From: Opitutales bacterium
Lineage (GTDB): Bacteria > Verrucomicrobiota > Verrucomicrobiia > Opitutales > Oceanipulchritudinaceae
Assembly (NCBI GenBank): GCA_016932335.1
Contig: JAFGCZ010000015.1
Location: 1-64,000 of the forward strand
Direction: 5' to 3'
Length of the DNA: 64,000 nt
Shown here: positions 8,306 to 16,939 of the stretch, piece by piece
Layout of the letters: each line of letters begins with the position of its first letter
Position numbering within the stretch: position 1 is the stretch's first letter
The notes under the pieces: model-generated
Seen by the model: the letters and a program-made list of their open reading frames with translations, nothing else
Database searches by the model: none
What the model was told of the DNA's origin: nothing
Program-made: the position numbers and the translations under genes

Positions 8306-10792
8306 ATGAAATCTTCATCCCATACCTTGAAACAGCCGCTTGTATCCTGCGATTCCTTTTCTCAACTTCCCACGGAGTCCGAATTTTGCCAGTGCATCCT
8401 CCAGCACCTGCACAAAACCCTTGCCCGGCATACCTTTGCCGCCACCCCCGGAGACTGGCTCAATGCCCTGGCCTATGCCGTTCGCGATACCTTGCTCGAT
8501 TCCTTTATGACAACGATGGGCGCCCACCATTACTACAATGTGCGCCGCGTCTACTACCTCTCCATGGAATACCTCGTCGGGCGCCTGACCGGCGATACCC
8601 TCGTTAACCTCGGTATCTACGACATCGCCTCGGCGGCCCTGAAACAGCTTGGGTTGGACTTGGCGGATCTGCTCGAAGAGGAACCCGATATGGGCCTGGG
8701 CAATGGCGGGCTGGGCCGATTGGCAGCCTGCTTTATGGACTCCCTGGCCACTCTGGAAATCCCTGCTGTCGGCTATGGCGTTAATTACGAGTTCGGACTC
8801 TTCCGCCAGTCCTTCAGAGACGGGCGCCAGATGGAGGCTCCCGACGAGTGGCGGGCCTATGGCAGCCCCTGGCAGATTATCCGCCCGGAATACCGCGTGG
8901 AGGTTCCGGTGGGAGGTCACCTTGAGGTCTCTGGAGACGGTGTGGTCTGGATTCCTGAATCATCCCTTATCGGTGTGCCCAGCGATATTCCCGTTGTCGG
9001 ATATGGTGTCAACACCGTGAATTTCCTCCGCCTTTGGGAGGCCAGAGCTTCCTGCGAGTTTGATTTTCACCGTTTCGATGCCGGAAATTACTCCGATGCC
9101 GTCCGCGAGAAAGTTGAATCCGAGACTGTTTCCAAAGTACTCTATCCCAACGACAATTCGGAATCAGGAAAGAAATTGCGCCTCCTTCAGGAATACTTCT
9201 TTGTCGCCTGCTCCATCTCCGATATCATTCGCCGACACCTCAAAGATAATCCCGATATTTCCAATCTGGCCGATAAAGCCAACCTCCACATCAATGACAC
9301 TCACCCTGCCATTGCCGTGGCCGAGCTGATGCGCCGCCTCCTCGATGAGCACGCCATGCCTTGGGAGGAGGCCTGGGAGGCCACCGTGAAAATCTGCGCC
9401 TATACCAACCACACCCTCATGCCCGAGGCTCTGGAAAAGTGGAGTGTTGCCTTCTTTGAGGAAATGTTGCCCCGCCACCTCCACATTATCCGCGAGATCG
9501 ACGCCCGCTTTACCGAATCGATTTTTCGCCACTGGCCCGACGATCCGTCCAAAATGGCACGGCTTTCCATTATTGAAGCCTCTTCCCCGCCCATGGTACG
9601 CATGGCACACTTGGCCATTGCCGGCAGCCACTCCATCAACGGCGTAGCCGAGCTGCACACCAAACTCCTCCGCGAGCAAATGTTTCCAGATATGGAAACC
9701 CTGTTCCCAGGCCGCTTCAACAACAAGACCAACGGAGTGACTCCGCGCCGCTGGATGCGCACCGCCAACCCGGCTTTGGCGGCACTCATTGATGAATCTA
9801 TCGGCAACACCTGGACTTCCCGTCTTGAAGATCTTGCCCTGCTCGAACCCTATGCTGCCGATGCAGGATTCTGCGAACACTTTGCCGCCATTAAACACCG
9901 CAACAAAGAGCATCTGGCCCGGGTTATTGCTGATCTTTGCGGAATTGCTGTAGATCCTTCAGCACTCTTCGATGTGCAGATTAAACGCCTCCACGAATAC
10001 AAGCGGCAGCACCTCAACCTGCTCCATATTATTCACCTCTACCAGACCCTGCTCAATAACCCGCAGGCCACTATACAGCCCCGCGTTTTTGTCTTCGGGG
10101 CCAAAGCCGCCCCCGGCTATCGCACGGCCAAGCAGATTATACATGCCATCAATGCCGTTGCCCGACTCATTAATTCCGATAACCGTATCCGAGGCCAGTT
10201 GTGCATTGCCTTTCTCCCCAACTACGGTGTATCTTTGGCCCAGCAGATTATTCCCGCCGCCGACCTCTCCGAGCAAATTTCCACCGCCGGTTATGAGGCC
10301 TCTGGTACCGGAAATATGAAGCTCGCCCTTAATGGCGCGTTGACCATCGGCACCTTGGACGGAGCCAATATCGAGATTTGTGAGCAAGTAGGGCAGGAAA
10401 ACTGTTTTATCTTCGGGCTGACGGCAGAGCAGGTAAAGCAGCGCCAGCAGCAGGGCTATGCCCCCTCTGTCTGCATTGAGCAAAGCCCCGCCTTGGAACG
10501 GGCTCTCCGATTCCTTGAAAGCGGTATCCTCACTCCCTCCGAGCCGGATGCCTTCCGTGAATTGTGCGGGAACCTCCGCCACAGCGACCCCTTCCTTGTC
10601 TGTGCCGATTTCGATGCCTATTGCCAGGCCCAGACCTGTGCTGCCGATGCCTTTTCCGACACGCCTTCATGGGTCCGCAAAGCCGTCCTCAATGTGGCAC
10701 GTTGCGGCATCTTTTCCAGTGACCGCACCATTGCCCAATATGCCGCCGATATCTGGAAAACTCCATCTGTATCCATCAACGTTCCTGATTGA
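8306..10792 (+). CDS. glgP: Glycogen/starch phosphorylase (GT35)
   Basis: 828 aa. Releases glucose-1-phosphate from alpha-1,4-glucan ends with PLP. Family hallmarks: NGGLGRLAACFMDS near residue 135, a central ALEKWSV region, KRLHEYKRQHLN, and the PLP lysine at about 672 in GTGNMKLALNG. The reading frame stays open upstream into the lipocalin gene, but homology begins just after the ATG at 8306 and the length then matches family members. No other glycogen genes are in the window. A weak hairpin without a T run follows (10816-10838). Confidence 0.95.
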   Translation: MKSSSHTLKQPLVSCDSFSQLPTESEFCQCILQHLHKTLARHTFAATPGDWLNALAYAVRDTLLDSFMTTMGAHHYYNVRRVYYLSMEYLVGRLTGDTLVNLGIYDIASAALKQLGLDLADLLEEEPDMGLGNGGLGRLAACFMDSLATLEIPAVGYGVNYEFGLFRQSFRDGRQMEAPDEWRAYGSPWQIIRPEYRVEVPVGGHLEVSGDGVVWIPESSLIGVPSDIPVVGYGVNTVNFLRLWEARASCEFDFHRFDAGNYSDAVREKVESETVSKVLYPNDNSESGKKLRLLQEYFFVACSISDIIRRHLKDNPDISNLADKANLHINDTHPAIAVAELMRRLLDEHAMPWEEAWEATVKICAYTNHTLMPEALEKWSVAFFEEMLPRHLHIIREIDARFTESIFRHWPDDPSKMARLSIIEASSPPMVRMAHLAIAGSHSINGVAELHTKLLREQMFPDMETLFPGRFNNKTNGVTPRRWMRTANPALAALIDESIGNTWTSRLEDLALLEPYAADAGFCEHFAAIKHRNKEHLARVIADLCGIAVDPSALFDVQIKRLHEYKRQHLNLLHIIHLYQTLLNNPQATIQPRVFVFGAKAAPGYRTAKQIIHAINAVARLINSDNRIRGQLCIAFLPNYGVSLAQQIIPAADLSEQISTAGYEASGTGNMKLALNGALTIGTLDGANIEICEQVGQENCFIFGLTAEQVKQRQQQGYAPSVCIEQSPALERALRFLESGILTPSEPDAFRELCGNLRHSDPFLVCADFDAYCQAQTCAADAFSDTPSWVRKAVLNVARCGIFSSDRTIAQYAADIWKTPSVSINVPD

Positions 10793-10934
10793 TTTGCCCT
10801 TGATAATGCATTTACAGCCAGCGTAGGAAACGTTGGCTGAAATGTATGGCTTCTGTTTGCTTATTTAGTAATATGGACTTTGTTTTGTTGAGGCACTTAT
10901 CCCCGATATTAACAAAAAACTCCTTAAATACATT

Positions 10935-12458
10935 ATGAACAAATGGACTGTTGGAAGAAGAGTTATCATTATGGCGGTGATTCTCTGTACCATAAGCATT
11001 GTAATCACGCTGTTTAGCATTAATGGCCTCCGCCACATACGTGAGGTGGGATCGACTGTTAGCGAAAAGAACCTCCCCGGGGTAATTCAAACCAGCACTA
11101 TGAATTACCTGCCCATGATTAATATGGTGCGCCTTTATCGCTTGCTCGATTCCAGTGATCCGGCTGAACTCAAAGCAATTGAAGAAGCAACGCTTGAGGA
11201 CACCCGTAAATTTTACGAGGCAGATAAAATTTATAAAGCCACTTTGCAGACTCCCGAGGAAATGGCTCATTATGAGCGACTGCAGGAGGTACATAATCAT
11301 TATCTGGCTCTACGAGCGCAGTTTCTTTCCTTGTTAAAATCTGACCCGCAACAGGCCAAAAAAATCCTCACAGTGGATATGGTGAAGGCCCTCAATGATT
11401 TTTCCGAGGAAACGCTCATGCTTTTGGATCAAAGTGCTGAAGCCGGTCAAGCTGGAGGTGTTCAGATGATTGAAAGCGTCAACAGCACCACGAACCAGCT
11501 CATCATTATAGGTATTATATGTATTATTGCTGGCATCGTTCTTGCCTATGTCATCACCGTTGGGTTGAACCAACGCCTCCGCGGAGTTGCCGGGTCCTTG
11601 ACTCAAGTGGCCAAATTGGTTGGCACGGCTGCTGGTCTTGTGGCTGAGTCGAGTCAGTCCTTGGCCGAAGGCGCCAGTGAGCAGGCAGCTTCTGTGGAAG
11701 AAACCAGCTCTTCGCTTGAAGAAATGTCCAGCATGACACAGCGCAATGCAGAAAATGCCCGCAATGCCAATCAACTGGCTCAGCAGACTAAGTCCGCCGC
11801 CGATCGTGGAGTCGAAGATATGCAGGCTATGAGTCAGGCTATGATCGATATTAAACGCGCCAGTGACGAAGTTTCACAGATTATTAAAGCCATCAACGAA
11901 ATCGCTTTTCAGACCAATATCCTGGCCCTCAATGCTGCGGTTGAAGCCGCACGTGCCGGAGAAGCCGGTGCCGGTTTTGCCGTCGTCGCAGACGAAGTTA
12001 GGAATTTGGCCCAGCGCAGTGCTCAGGCCGCGATGGAAACATCTGCCAAAATCGAAGAATCCATACGCAAAACATCTTTGGGAGTGGAGTTGAACGACAA
12101 AGTGGCCGATGCGCTGAATACGATTGTTGATCGGGCCAGCCAGATGGAACTTCTCGTTACGGAAGTGGCCAGTGCGTCATCCGAACAGGCCGATGGCATC
12201 AATCAGCTCAATTCTGCCGTGGTCAGTATCGATAAAGTTACCCAGCAGAATACCTCGAGTGCGGAAGAGTGTGCTTCAGCTGCAGAGCAGTTGAATGGTC
12301 ATTCGCTCACCATGGAGAAATCGGTGAATGCCCTTCTTTCCATCATCGGTGGCACGCTTACTAAAGCGGCTTCTATTACCGATATGAATATAGATCATCC
12401 TCTACCGCGGTTATCTGCGAAAAAACCATCGCACAGTGTGGGGGGCTTTCTCTCCTGA
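10935..12458 (+). CDS. Methyl-accepting chemotaxis protein with four-helix-bundle-like sensor
   Basis: 507 aa. TM1 near 10-32, a helical periplasmic segment of about 150 residues (4HB-type, helices rich in E/L/K), and TM2 near 187-210. A short linker leads to the signalling domain with hairpin [21 protein letters not shown] and downstream [16 protein letters not shown]. The first methylation helix includes [19 protein letters not shown]. The signalling tip matches the other chemoreceptor at the window start while the sensor is different, so the two probably feed one kinase array with different inputs. It ends in a strong terminator. Confidence 0.92.
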   Translation: MNKWTVGRRVIIMAVILCTISIVITLFSINGLRHIREVGSTVSEKNLPGVIQTSTMNYLPMINMVRLYRLLDSSDPAELKAIEEATLEDTRKFYEADKIYKATLQTPEEMAHYERLQEVHNHYLALRAQFLSLLKSDPQQAKKILTVDMVKALNDFSEETLMLLDQSAEAGQAGGVQMIESVNSTTNQLIIIGIICIIAGIVLAYVITVGLNQRLRGVAGSLTQVAKLVGTAAGLVAESSQSLAEGASEQAASVEETSSSLEEMSSMTQRNAENARNANQLAQQTKSAADRGVEDMQAMSQAMIDIKRASDEVSQIIKAINEIAFQTNILALNAAVEAARAGEAGAGFAVVADEVRNLAQRSAQAAMETSAKIEESIRKTSLGVELNDKVADALNTIVDRASQMELLVTEVASASSEQADGINQLNSAVVSIDKVTQQNTSSAEECASAAEQLNGHSLTMEKSVNALLSIIGGTLTKAASITDMNIDHPLPRLSAKKPSHSVGGFLS

Positions 12459-12480
12459 TTCCATCGTCAGTCTTTTTTTC

Positions 12481-12509
12481 AGGGAAGCCGTTTTCGGCTT
12501 CCCTTTTTT
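12481..12509 (+). terminator. Rho-independent terminator after chemoreceptor gene
   Basis: Stem AGGGAAGCCG / CGGCTTCCCT with TTTT loop followed by a T run; 22 nt after the chemoreceptor stop. Confidence 0.92.
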
Positions 12510-12624
12510 ATGTCGCAGCTGGAACACAGGTGAGAATGCACCACTTCACTTTCCCTATTTGCTTGCGCTGTACTATTAGCTACTTTAAAACCGTTTATCA
12601 GTAAAATATGCTGAATTCCTTTCT

Positions 12625-13278
12625 ATGCTGATAAACCAAACGGCTTTGCTGCGCTTGCTGAACCCACTCTGTTGGAGCAAGCTAGTTTATGCGTTTACGA
12701 TCCTATGTTTGTGCGGGTTAGTCGGTGCGGCATACTGTTTTCGCCCGTTTCCCCGCAGTTTTGACACCGCTTCCATCACCGCAAACCTGAGTCCCGGCGA
12801 TGTCATATTTGTGCGCGGGCAAACCCTTCGGGGAATGGCTGTGCGCATGGCCGACAGCGGTTTTGGTTACTCCCACGTGGGCATTGTGGCCCCGGCGGAA
12901 CAAGGCCCCTGTATCATCCATGCGGCGCCCGCGGCCGATGCCTTGCTGGAACAGCCCGTGGAGGCGTTTCTCGCCGATCCCAAAATCAGCGCCGTGGCCG
13001 TCTACCGCTTTTCCGATACGGGGGTCGCTGCGTCTGCTGCCGAACTGGCTGAGCAGTTTTACCGCGAGAAATTACCCTTCGACGATGCCTTCCGCAAAAG
13101 CACCCCCCAAAGCCTCTACTGCACAGAGCTGGTTTGGCGGGCCTACCTCGGTAGTGGTATCAACCTCTGCCTCGATCGCTTCGACGAGGTTGCCACCCTC
13201 TTTGCCTCCGAACCTGTTATTTTGCCCGAATCCCTCCTCCACCATTCCGGGATGCACTGCATTTTCCAATCCAACTAA
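12625..13278 (+). CDS. YiiX/YebB-like permuted NlpC/P60-type hydrolase, membrane anchored
   Basis: 217 aa. N-terminal hydrophobic segment (about 18-38), then a papain-like fold of the DUF830/Peptidase_C92 type. LSPGDVIFVRG comes first, the His of YSHVGIV (H84) precedes the Cys of YCTELVW (C166); His before Cys is the circularly permuted order of this family. Members are thought to cut or transfer amide or ester bonds, possibly in cell-wall peptides or lipids. The sequence cannot tell which. It lies 20 nt upstream of the first DUF4878 lipoprotein gene. Confidence 0.8.
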   Translation: MLINQTALLRLLNPLCWSKLVYAFTILCLCGLVGAAYCFRPFPRSFDTASITANLSPGDVIFVRGQTLRGMAVRMADSGFGYSHVGIVAPAEQGPCIIHAAPAADALLEQPVEAFLADPKISAVAVYRFSDTGVAASAAELAEQFYREKLPFDDAFRKSTPQSLYCTELVWRAYLGSGINLCLDRFDEVATLFASEPVILPESLLHHSGMHCIFQSN

Positions 13279-13298
13279 AATAAAATAACCCATACATT

Positions 13299-13697
13299 AT
13301 GAAAAACACCAAACTGTTCTCCATGCTCTCTTTGCTTTGCTGCTGCCTGCTCTTTTCCGCCTGTGGCGGTTCCAAGCAAGGCACTCCTTCTGCCACCGTG
13401 GAATCCATGGCCAAAGCCATGCAGAGCGAAAACGTTGAAGCTGTTATGGAATTGCTCAATCCTGCAGTCTATGCCCAGCCCGGCGCCAAGGAAAAGCTCT
13501 CCGGCCTCCTCGCCGCTTCGATGGCCGAAATGAAGGAAGAAGAAAAAGGCCTCAAGAAAGTTGAGATCCTCGAAGAAAAAATCAACGGCGAGCACGCAAC
13601 CGTCAAAGCTAAATACTACTACGGTAACGATACCGACGATACCCAGGTCATGAATCTGGTCAAAGTCGACGGTAAGTGGTACCTCGACCTCATGTAA
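13299..13697 (+). CDS. DUF4878 lipoprotein, copy 1
   Basis: 132 aa. Signal peptide with a run of three Cys and lipobox FSAC (Cys22). The mature part has TPSATVESMAKAMQ, LLNP and a C-terminal VDGKWYLDLM, the pattern of the DUF4878 (cystatin/NTF2-like) lipoproteins of unknown function. It is clearly paralogous to the next gene and in line with the YiiX-like gene upstream. Probably anchored in the inner or outer membrane facing the periplasm. Confidence 0.8.
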   Translation: MKNTKLFSMLSLLCCCLLFSACGGSKQGTPSATVESMAKAMQSENVEAVMELLNPAVYAQPGAKEKLSGLLAASMAEMKEEEKGLKKVEILEEKINGEHATVKAKYYYGNDTDDTQVMNLVKVDGKWYLDLM

Positions 13698-13721
13698 TCC
13701 AATCTCCAGACGGATTTTCCA

Positions 13722-13752
13722 GGCCCTGCACCTCTATGGTGCTGGGCTTTTT
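13722..13752 (+). terminator. Terminator between the two DUF4878 genes
   Basis: Nine-pair stem with one T-T mismatch (CCCTGCACC / GGTGCTGGG), 5-nt loop and a T run, so the second copy probably has its own promoter. Confidence 0.75.
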
Positions 13753-13818
13753 GTTGTCTAAAAAGCATTGCTCTCTTTACATTATCCGGATCACCTTAAC
13801 CATAAACGCACGATCATC

Positions 13819-14211
13819 ATGACATTCTTCAAGCCGCTTTCTATCCTCTCTCTGTTCTGCTGCTGTCTCTTCTTCACTGCTTGCGGTTCCAGGCAGGACA
13901 CCCCGGCCGCCGCGGCAAAATCCATGGCCAAAGCCATGCAGCGCGGAGACATTGAAGCAATCATGTGCCTGCTCAATCCTGCTGATATCACCCAGGCAGG
14001 AGAAGAGCAAGTCTCCAGACTCCTTATCGCTTCGCTGGCCGATATAAACGACGGAGAACAAGGAATCCAAAAAGTCGAAATCCTCGAAGAAACCATCACC
14101 GCCGATCAGGCCACCGTAAAAGTCAGATACGACTACGGCAACGGCACCCAAGCAGACAAAGTCATGCACCTCGTTCAGATTGAAGGCAAATGGTACCTCC
14201 GCCTCATGTAA
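13819..14211 (+). CDS. DUF4878 lipoprotein, copy 2
   Basis: 130 aa from the ATG at 13819. Lipobox FTAC, then TPAAAAKSMAKAMQ, LLNP, KVEILEE and a terminal EGKWYLRLM. These blocks line up along the whole length with the preceding gene, so this is a tandem duplication that has since diverged. Function unknown; periplasm-facing lipoprotein. The ORF stays open 17 codons upstream, but that part lacks signal-peptide character. Confidence 0.8.
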   Translation: MTFFKPLSILSLFCCCLFFTACGSRQDTPAAAAKSMAKAMQRGDIEAIMCLLNPADITQAGEEQVSRLLIASLADINDGEQGIQKVEILEETITADQATVKVRYDYGNGTQADKVMHLVQIEGKWYLRLM

Positions 14212-14237
14212 GCAGCCCCCGCAACCATTTCCACCCA

Positions 14238-14270
14238 AGCCCCGCACCCCAACCTGCGGGGCTTTTTTTG
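14238..14270 (+). terminator. Rho-independent terminator after DUF4878 copy 2
   Basis: Ten-bp perfect stem AAGCCCCGCA / TGCGGGGCTT with an 8-nt loop, followed by a run of T. Confidence 0.92.
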
Positions 14271-14319
14271 CAGTATTCTCTCTGCAAAAAGTATGTCTTG
14301 AAATGGAGAGAGCGTTCTC

Positions 14320-14348
14320 TTGAAAGTAGTCGAAGGGTGTCATATTCA
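14320..14348 (+). promoter_or_regulatory. Sigma-70-like promoter of the HTH gene
   Basis: TTGAAA at 14320-14325, 17-nt spacer, TATTCA at 14343-14348. The predicted start of transcription falls about 20 nt before the perfect palindrome at 14377. Confidence 0.55.
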
Positions 14349-14376
14349 ATAATCGTGCAACCAAATTTGCAGAAAA

Positions 14377-14390
14377 GTATCAATTGATAC
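14377..14390. promoter_or_regulatory. 14-bp perfect palindrome, likely operator
   Basis: GTATCAATTGATAC is its own reverse complement. It sits 17 nt before the ATG of an HTH gene and just downstream of a promoter match, the usual place for an autoregulatory operator. The binding protein is inferred, not shown. Confidence 0.55.
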
Positions 14391-14407
14391 ATTATTGGGA
14401 ACAAGCT

Positions 14408-14908
14408 ATGAACGCACCCGTAGAAGGATGGATTCCAGTAAACGTCGTAATGCCTGTTTATATTCCCGGACCGGACGGTCAGGAAATAGTCGACACCATG
14501 CAGGTGGAGGTTTCTGCGTGGAAGGATCCGCATACAGGGGAAATTTTCCTCGATGATACAGCCGAGAAAAAGCTGGACGATGTCAAAGCCCGTCACATGG
14601 GCATCATCTTGCCGGAGCAGCTAAAAGCCTTGAGGGTATCCTTGGGAAAAACTCAGAAAGAGATTTCTCAACTGCTGCAAATAGGCGAAAAAACATGGTC
14701 CCGCTGGGAGACCGGTCGGGAGCGCCCATCACGTTCAATGAACCTCTTTCTCTACGCTCTGTACGAAGGGGAACTCGGCATCGATTTTCTTATCAAAATG
14801 GCCCCTCCGATACACCGTCACAATCGTGTAAATGGGCGTGCCTCTGGGAAATCCGGCTACTCCAACCCTCAAAAAATCTCAGATCAAGTCGTCCGGGAAG
14901 AAGAGTAA
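14408..14908 (+). CDS. MqsA-like HTH protein without zinc finger
   Basis: 166 aa. The helix-turn-helix spans about residues 75-110, with LGKTQKEISQLLQIGEKTW followed by SRWETGRERPS, the pattern of MqsA/YgiT-type antitoxin C-terminal domains. The N-terminal half has DPHTGEIFLDD and KARHMG, as in YgiT-type proteins, but no CxxC zinc site, so it is a shortened relative. No toxin gene of the usual kind is adjacent; the next gene is a small unknown. The palindrome upstream suggests that it binds its own promoter. The ATG at 14408 is preferred over an upstream TTG. Confidence 0.68.
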   Translation: MNAPVEGWIPVNVVMPVYIPGPDGQEIVDTMQVEVSAWKDPHTGEIFLDDTAEKKLDDVKARHMGIILPEQLKALRVSLGKTQKEISQLLQIGEKTWSRWETGRERPSRSMNLFLYALYEGELGIDFLIKMAPPIHRHNRVNGRASGKSGYSNPQKISDQVVREEE

Positions 14909-15033
14909 GCTACTTATAGGCGTCTTTGCGATCACGATATGCAGCGCTGCTGCTGTAAATGAGTGGCAATTACTGGATTAGGTTTGCCCCTGGAGAGTGC
15001 TTCCCCTATTAATCAATCCTACCTCGTTGGCCT

Positions 15034-15309
15034 ATGCACGAACCCAACACAGAACTTGAAACCCTCTACACATGGATCTGCTCCGCTCTGGAAATGGCCG
15101 CCTCCCGTAAAGGATGGGACGAAAGCCTGATCTACTCCAAATGGATGTGCACCGCCGAACGCGTCTACCATGAGCACAACCTCAAGGAAATGCGCAGCAT
15201 CAAAACCCGCATCACAGAACTCTTCCGCTCCGCCCCCCGCGAGGAAATAGAAGCCCTCAACCAATCCCTCCGCTCCACCGGCCTCGAGCCGCTTCTTGGG
15301 GAAGAGTAA
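15034..15309 (+). CDS. Small hypothetical protein
   Basis: 91 aa, mostly predicted helix, charged (many E, R and K), with Trp residues at 14, 29 and 38. No domain recognised, no signal peptide or TM segment. It lies 125 nt after the HTH gene on the same strand, so it might be its partner, but there is no evidence of toxin function. Base composition still resembles the neighbouring core genes, unlike the block that starts just downstream. Confidence 0.5.
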   Translation: MHEPNTELETLYTWICSALEMAASRKGWDESLIYSKWMCTAERVYHEHNLKEMRSIKTRITELFRSAPREEIEALNQSLRSTGLEPLLGEE

Positions 15310-15470
15310 GCCCCTGATTGCAAGTATTTGTAGTCGGCGAAATCGTCCGTAAACTTTTTGATGGCTACCAGATCGAGTCAGTTATCCGGGCTAATGGAAT
15401 AGGGAATATAGGCGCTCAGGCTGTGGGTAGGGTGTATAAAGAGCTTATTGTCGTGGGGTAGGGAAATATA

Positions 15471-15500
15471 TTGACATGATCCCTTTGTGCTTATGATATT
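15471..15500 (+). promoter_or_regulatory. Possible promoter of the three-gene accessory cassette
   Basis: TTGACA at 15471-15476; TATGAT at 15492-15497 (15-nt spacer) or GATATT at 15495-15500 (18-nt spacer). It is followed by a strong ribosome site AGGGAGGA (15527-15534) 9 nt before the GTG start at 15544. The rest of 15310-15470 holds nothing I can name. Confidence 0.5.
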
Positions 15501-15543
15501 TTGTTTTTGAATAAGTGCTAGTCTCTAGGGAGGATTAAGACTC

Positions 15544-16629
15544 GTGTCGAATAAGTATCTAAAGTATAGAAAAAAAGAGTTCTTGTTGTTAAACCAGAGG
15601 CGAATAGAGAAACAGCATATTATTCGAAGGAAAAAGAAGTATTCTGGTGATGCCAAAAGGGATTATTTGCCTAGTTCTAGGCTGACTCGCCCTGAACCTT
15701 CCAGGAAATTGAGGACAAAGAATCCTTTGTCGAAAAAAATAATAACAATCCCTAGGGTCTTTAGTCTGGCAGAAAACTCTGATGAGACGTTGCTTTTCTT
15801 TAGTGATCTGAGAGATGCAGTTTTTAAAAAGCGGGTATCGGAGATATTAATTGACCACAGCGCTATAGGTATCATCGATCCTCCTGCTGCGCTTATGCTC
15901 ATTTCTGAAACTATGAGGATCCGTGTCTGTGCGCCAAGATGTGTTTTGTCTTGTAAGTTAGCGGAAGATAGTCTCGTTGCAGAGCTCCTTGAGAAGTTGG
16001 ACTATTGGAAAATGTATGGGTATCGTAGGAATCATAATTCAGAGCTAAATGAACAGTTAGTGATGAAAGCGACTAACAATTTCACTCTTCCTGAGGTTGT
16101 GAAAAATATTATCGTTGATTTCTCTGATTGTTGCACATTTAGCGTCCCTCAGAAGAAAATGTTATTCAAGGGTATTGTTGAATGCATGGATAATGTTATG
16201 TCGCACGCATATCCATCAAAGTTTAAGAGAATGTGGTTGAAGCAGCAATGGTGGTTGATCGCTTATAAAAATAGGACCGAGAGAAAGATTTCTATATGCT
16301 TCTATGATCATGGGCTTGGCATTCCTGGCACAATTAGGACGCGACTTCGCGATAATCTTATCTTGTTGAAGCGTAGTGATGAAGATATCATCAAAGAGGC
16401 TGTTATGAGTGGTTGCTACTCAAGAACAAAACTGGAAACGAGGGGGCGGGGGTTGCCAAAACTTTATGATATAATTGATGGAACTGAATTCTCTGGCGAG
16501 TTGTCTCTTTTTACAGGTAATAGCCACTGTCGCTTTAATGAGTATCAAGAGTTTTTCCCGCAACGCTTGACTAATGGAATACATGGGACATTAATTACTT
16601 GGAACTTATTCCCGAAAAATGAACACTAA
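15544..16629 (+). CDS. GHKL (histidine-kinase-like) ATPase with STAS-like N-terminal region
   Basis: 361 aa, GTG start with a strong Shine-Dalgarno. Residues 1-65 are very basic. About 80-160 resemble a STAS-type fold (ILIDHSAIGIIDPPAALML). About 200-355 form a GHKL ATP-binding domain: N box with Glu213, Asp216 and Asn217 (GIVECMDNVMSH), G1 box DHGLGIPG (255-262) and G2 box TRGRGLPKL (299-307). There is no phospho-acceptor His domain, so it resembles anti-sigma/partner-switch kinases (RsbW, SpoIIAB) rather than sensor kinases. The next gene, a STAS-like protein, overlaps its end by 11 nt, which supports partner switching. AT-rich next to an integrase scar; role unknown. Confidence 0.75.
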   Translation: MSNKYLKYRKKEFLLLNQRRIEKQHIIRRKKKYSGDAKRDYLPSSRLTRPEPSRKLRTKNPLSKKIITIPRVFSLAENSDETLLFFSDLRDAVFKKRVSEILIDHSAIGIIDPPAALMLISETMRIRVCAPRCVLSCKLAEDSLVAELLEKLDYWKMYGYRRNHNSELNEQLVMKATNNFTLPEVVKNIIVDFSDCCTFSVPQKKMLFKGIVECMDNVMSHAYPSKFKRMWLKQQWWLIAYKNRTERKISICFYDHGLGIPGTIRTRLRDNLILLKRSDEDIIKEAVMSGCYSRTKLETRGRGLPKLYDIIDGTEFSGELSLFTGNSHCRFNEYQEFFPQRLTNGIHGTLITWNLFPKNEH

Positions 16630-16939
16630 GCGCATTAACTTTGTTGAAGACTTTACTGATTGTCCTGGAGGTAGGCTCAGGGTCACGAGCGAACACTCTG
16701 GAGAGGCGTTTCGTGAGGATGTTCTTCTTCCTGCTCTTAATGATAATGATCGTGTTGAAGTGGATATGAACGGTGCTTTTGGCTTTCCCTCTTCTTTTCT
16801 GGATGAAGTTTTTGGGAAAATTGTTGACAATAAGGGACTTGCTTTTTTCAAAGAAAAAGTAGAGATATTGTTGGATGATGATCCTATATCGCTTATTGAG
16901 ATCAACGATATTGTTCAAAAGCATTCTAAGCGAAAATGA
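16619..16939 (+). CDS. STAS-like DUF4325 protein
   Basis: 106 aa. Matches the DUF4325 pattern: a short N-terminal strand, SGEAFREDVLLPAL near 27-40, VEVDMNGAFGFPSSFLDEVFG near 47-67, then a helix-strand tail. The fold is STAS-like, the class of anti-sigma antagonists, though the usual phosphorylatable Ser is not assured; the SS of FPSSFLDE is the likely spot. It overlaps the GHKL ATPase gene by 11 nt and the following membrane-protein gene by 4 nt, so the three are translated together. Probably the binding partner or substrate of the ATPase. Confidence 0.72.
   Translation: MNTKRINFVEDFTDCPGGRLRVTSEHSGEAFREDVLLPALNDNDRVEVDMNGAFGFPSSFLDEVFGKIVDNKGLAFFKEKVEILLDDDPISLIEINDIVQKHSKRK

Noticed and set aside
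10816-10838. Hairpin after glycogen phosphorylase
   Set aside because: Eight pairs with one G-T but no T run, so it was not called as a terminator.
15318-15461. 47-codon frame (TTG start) before the accessory cassette
   Set aside because: Its length is within chance, it has no ribosome site and no recognised similarity; it might be a gene remnant but cannot be supported.
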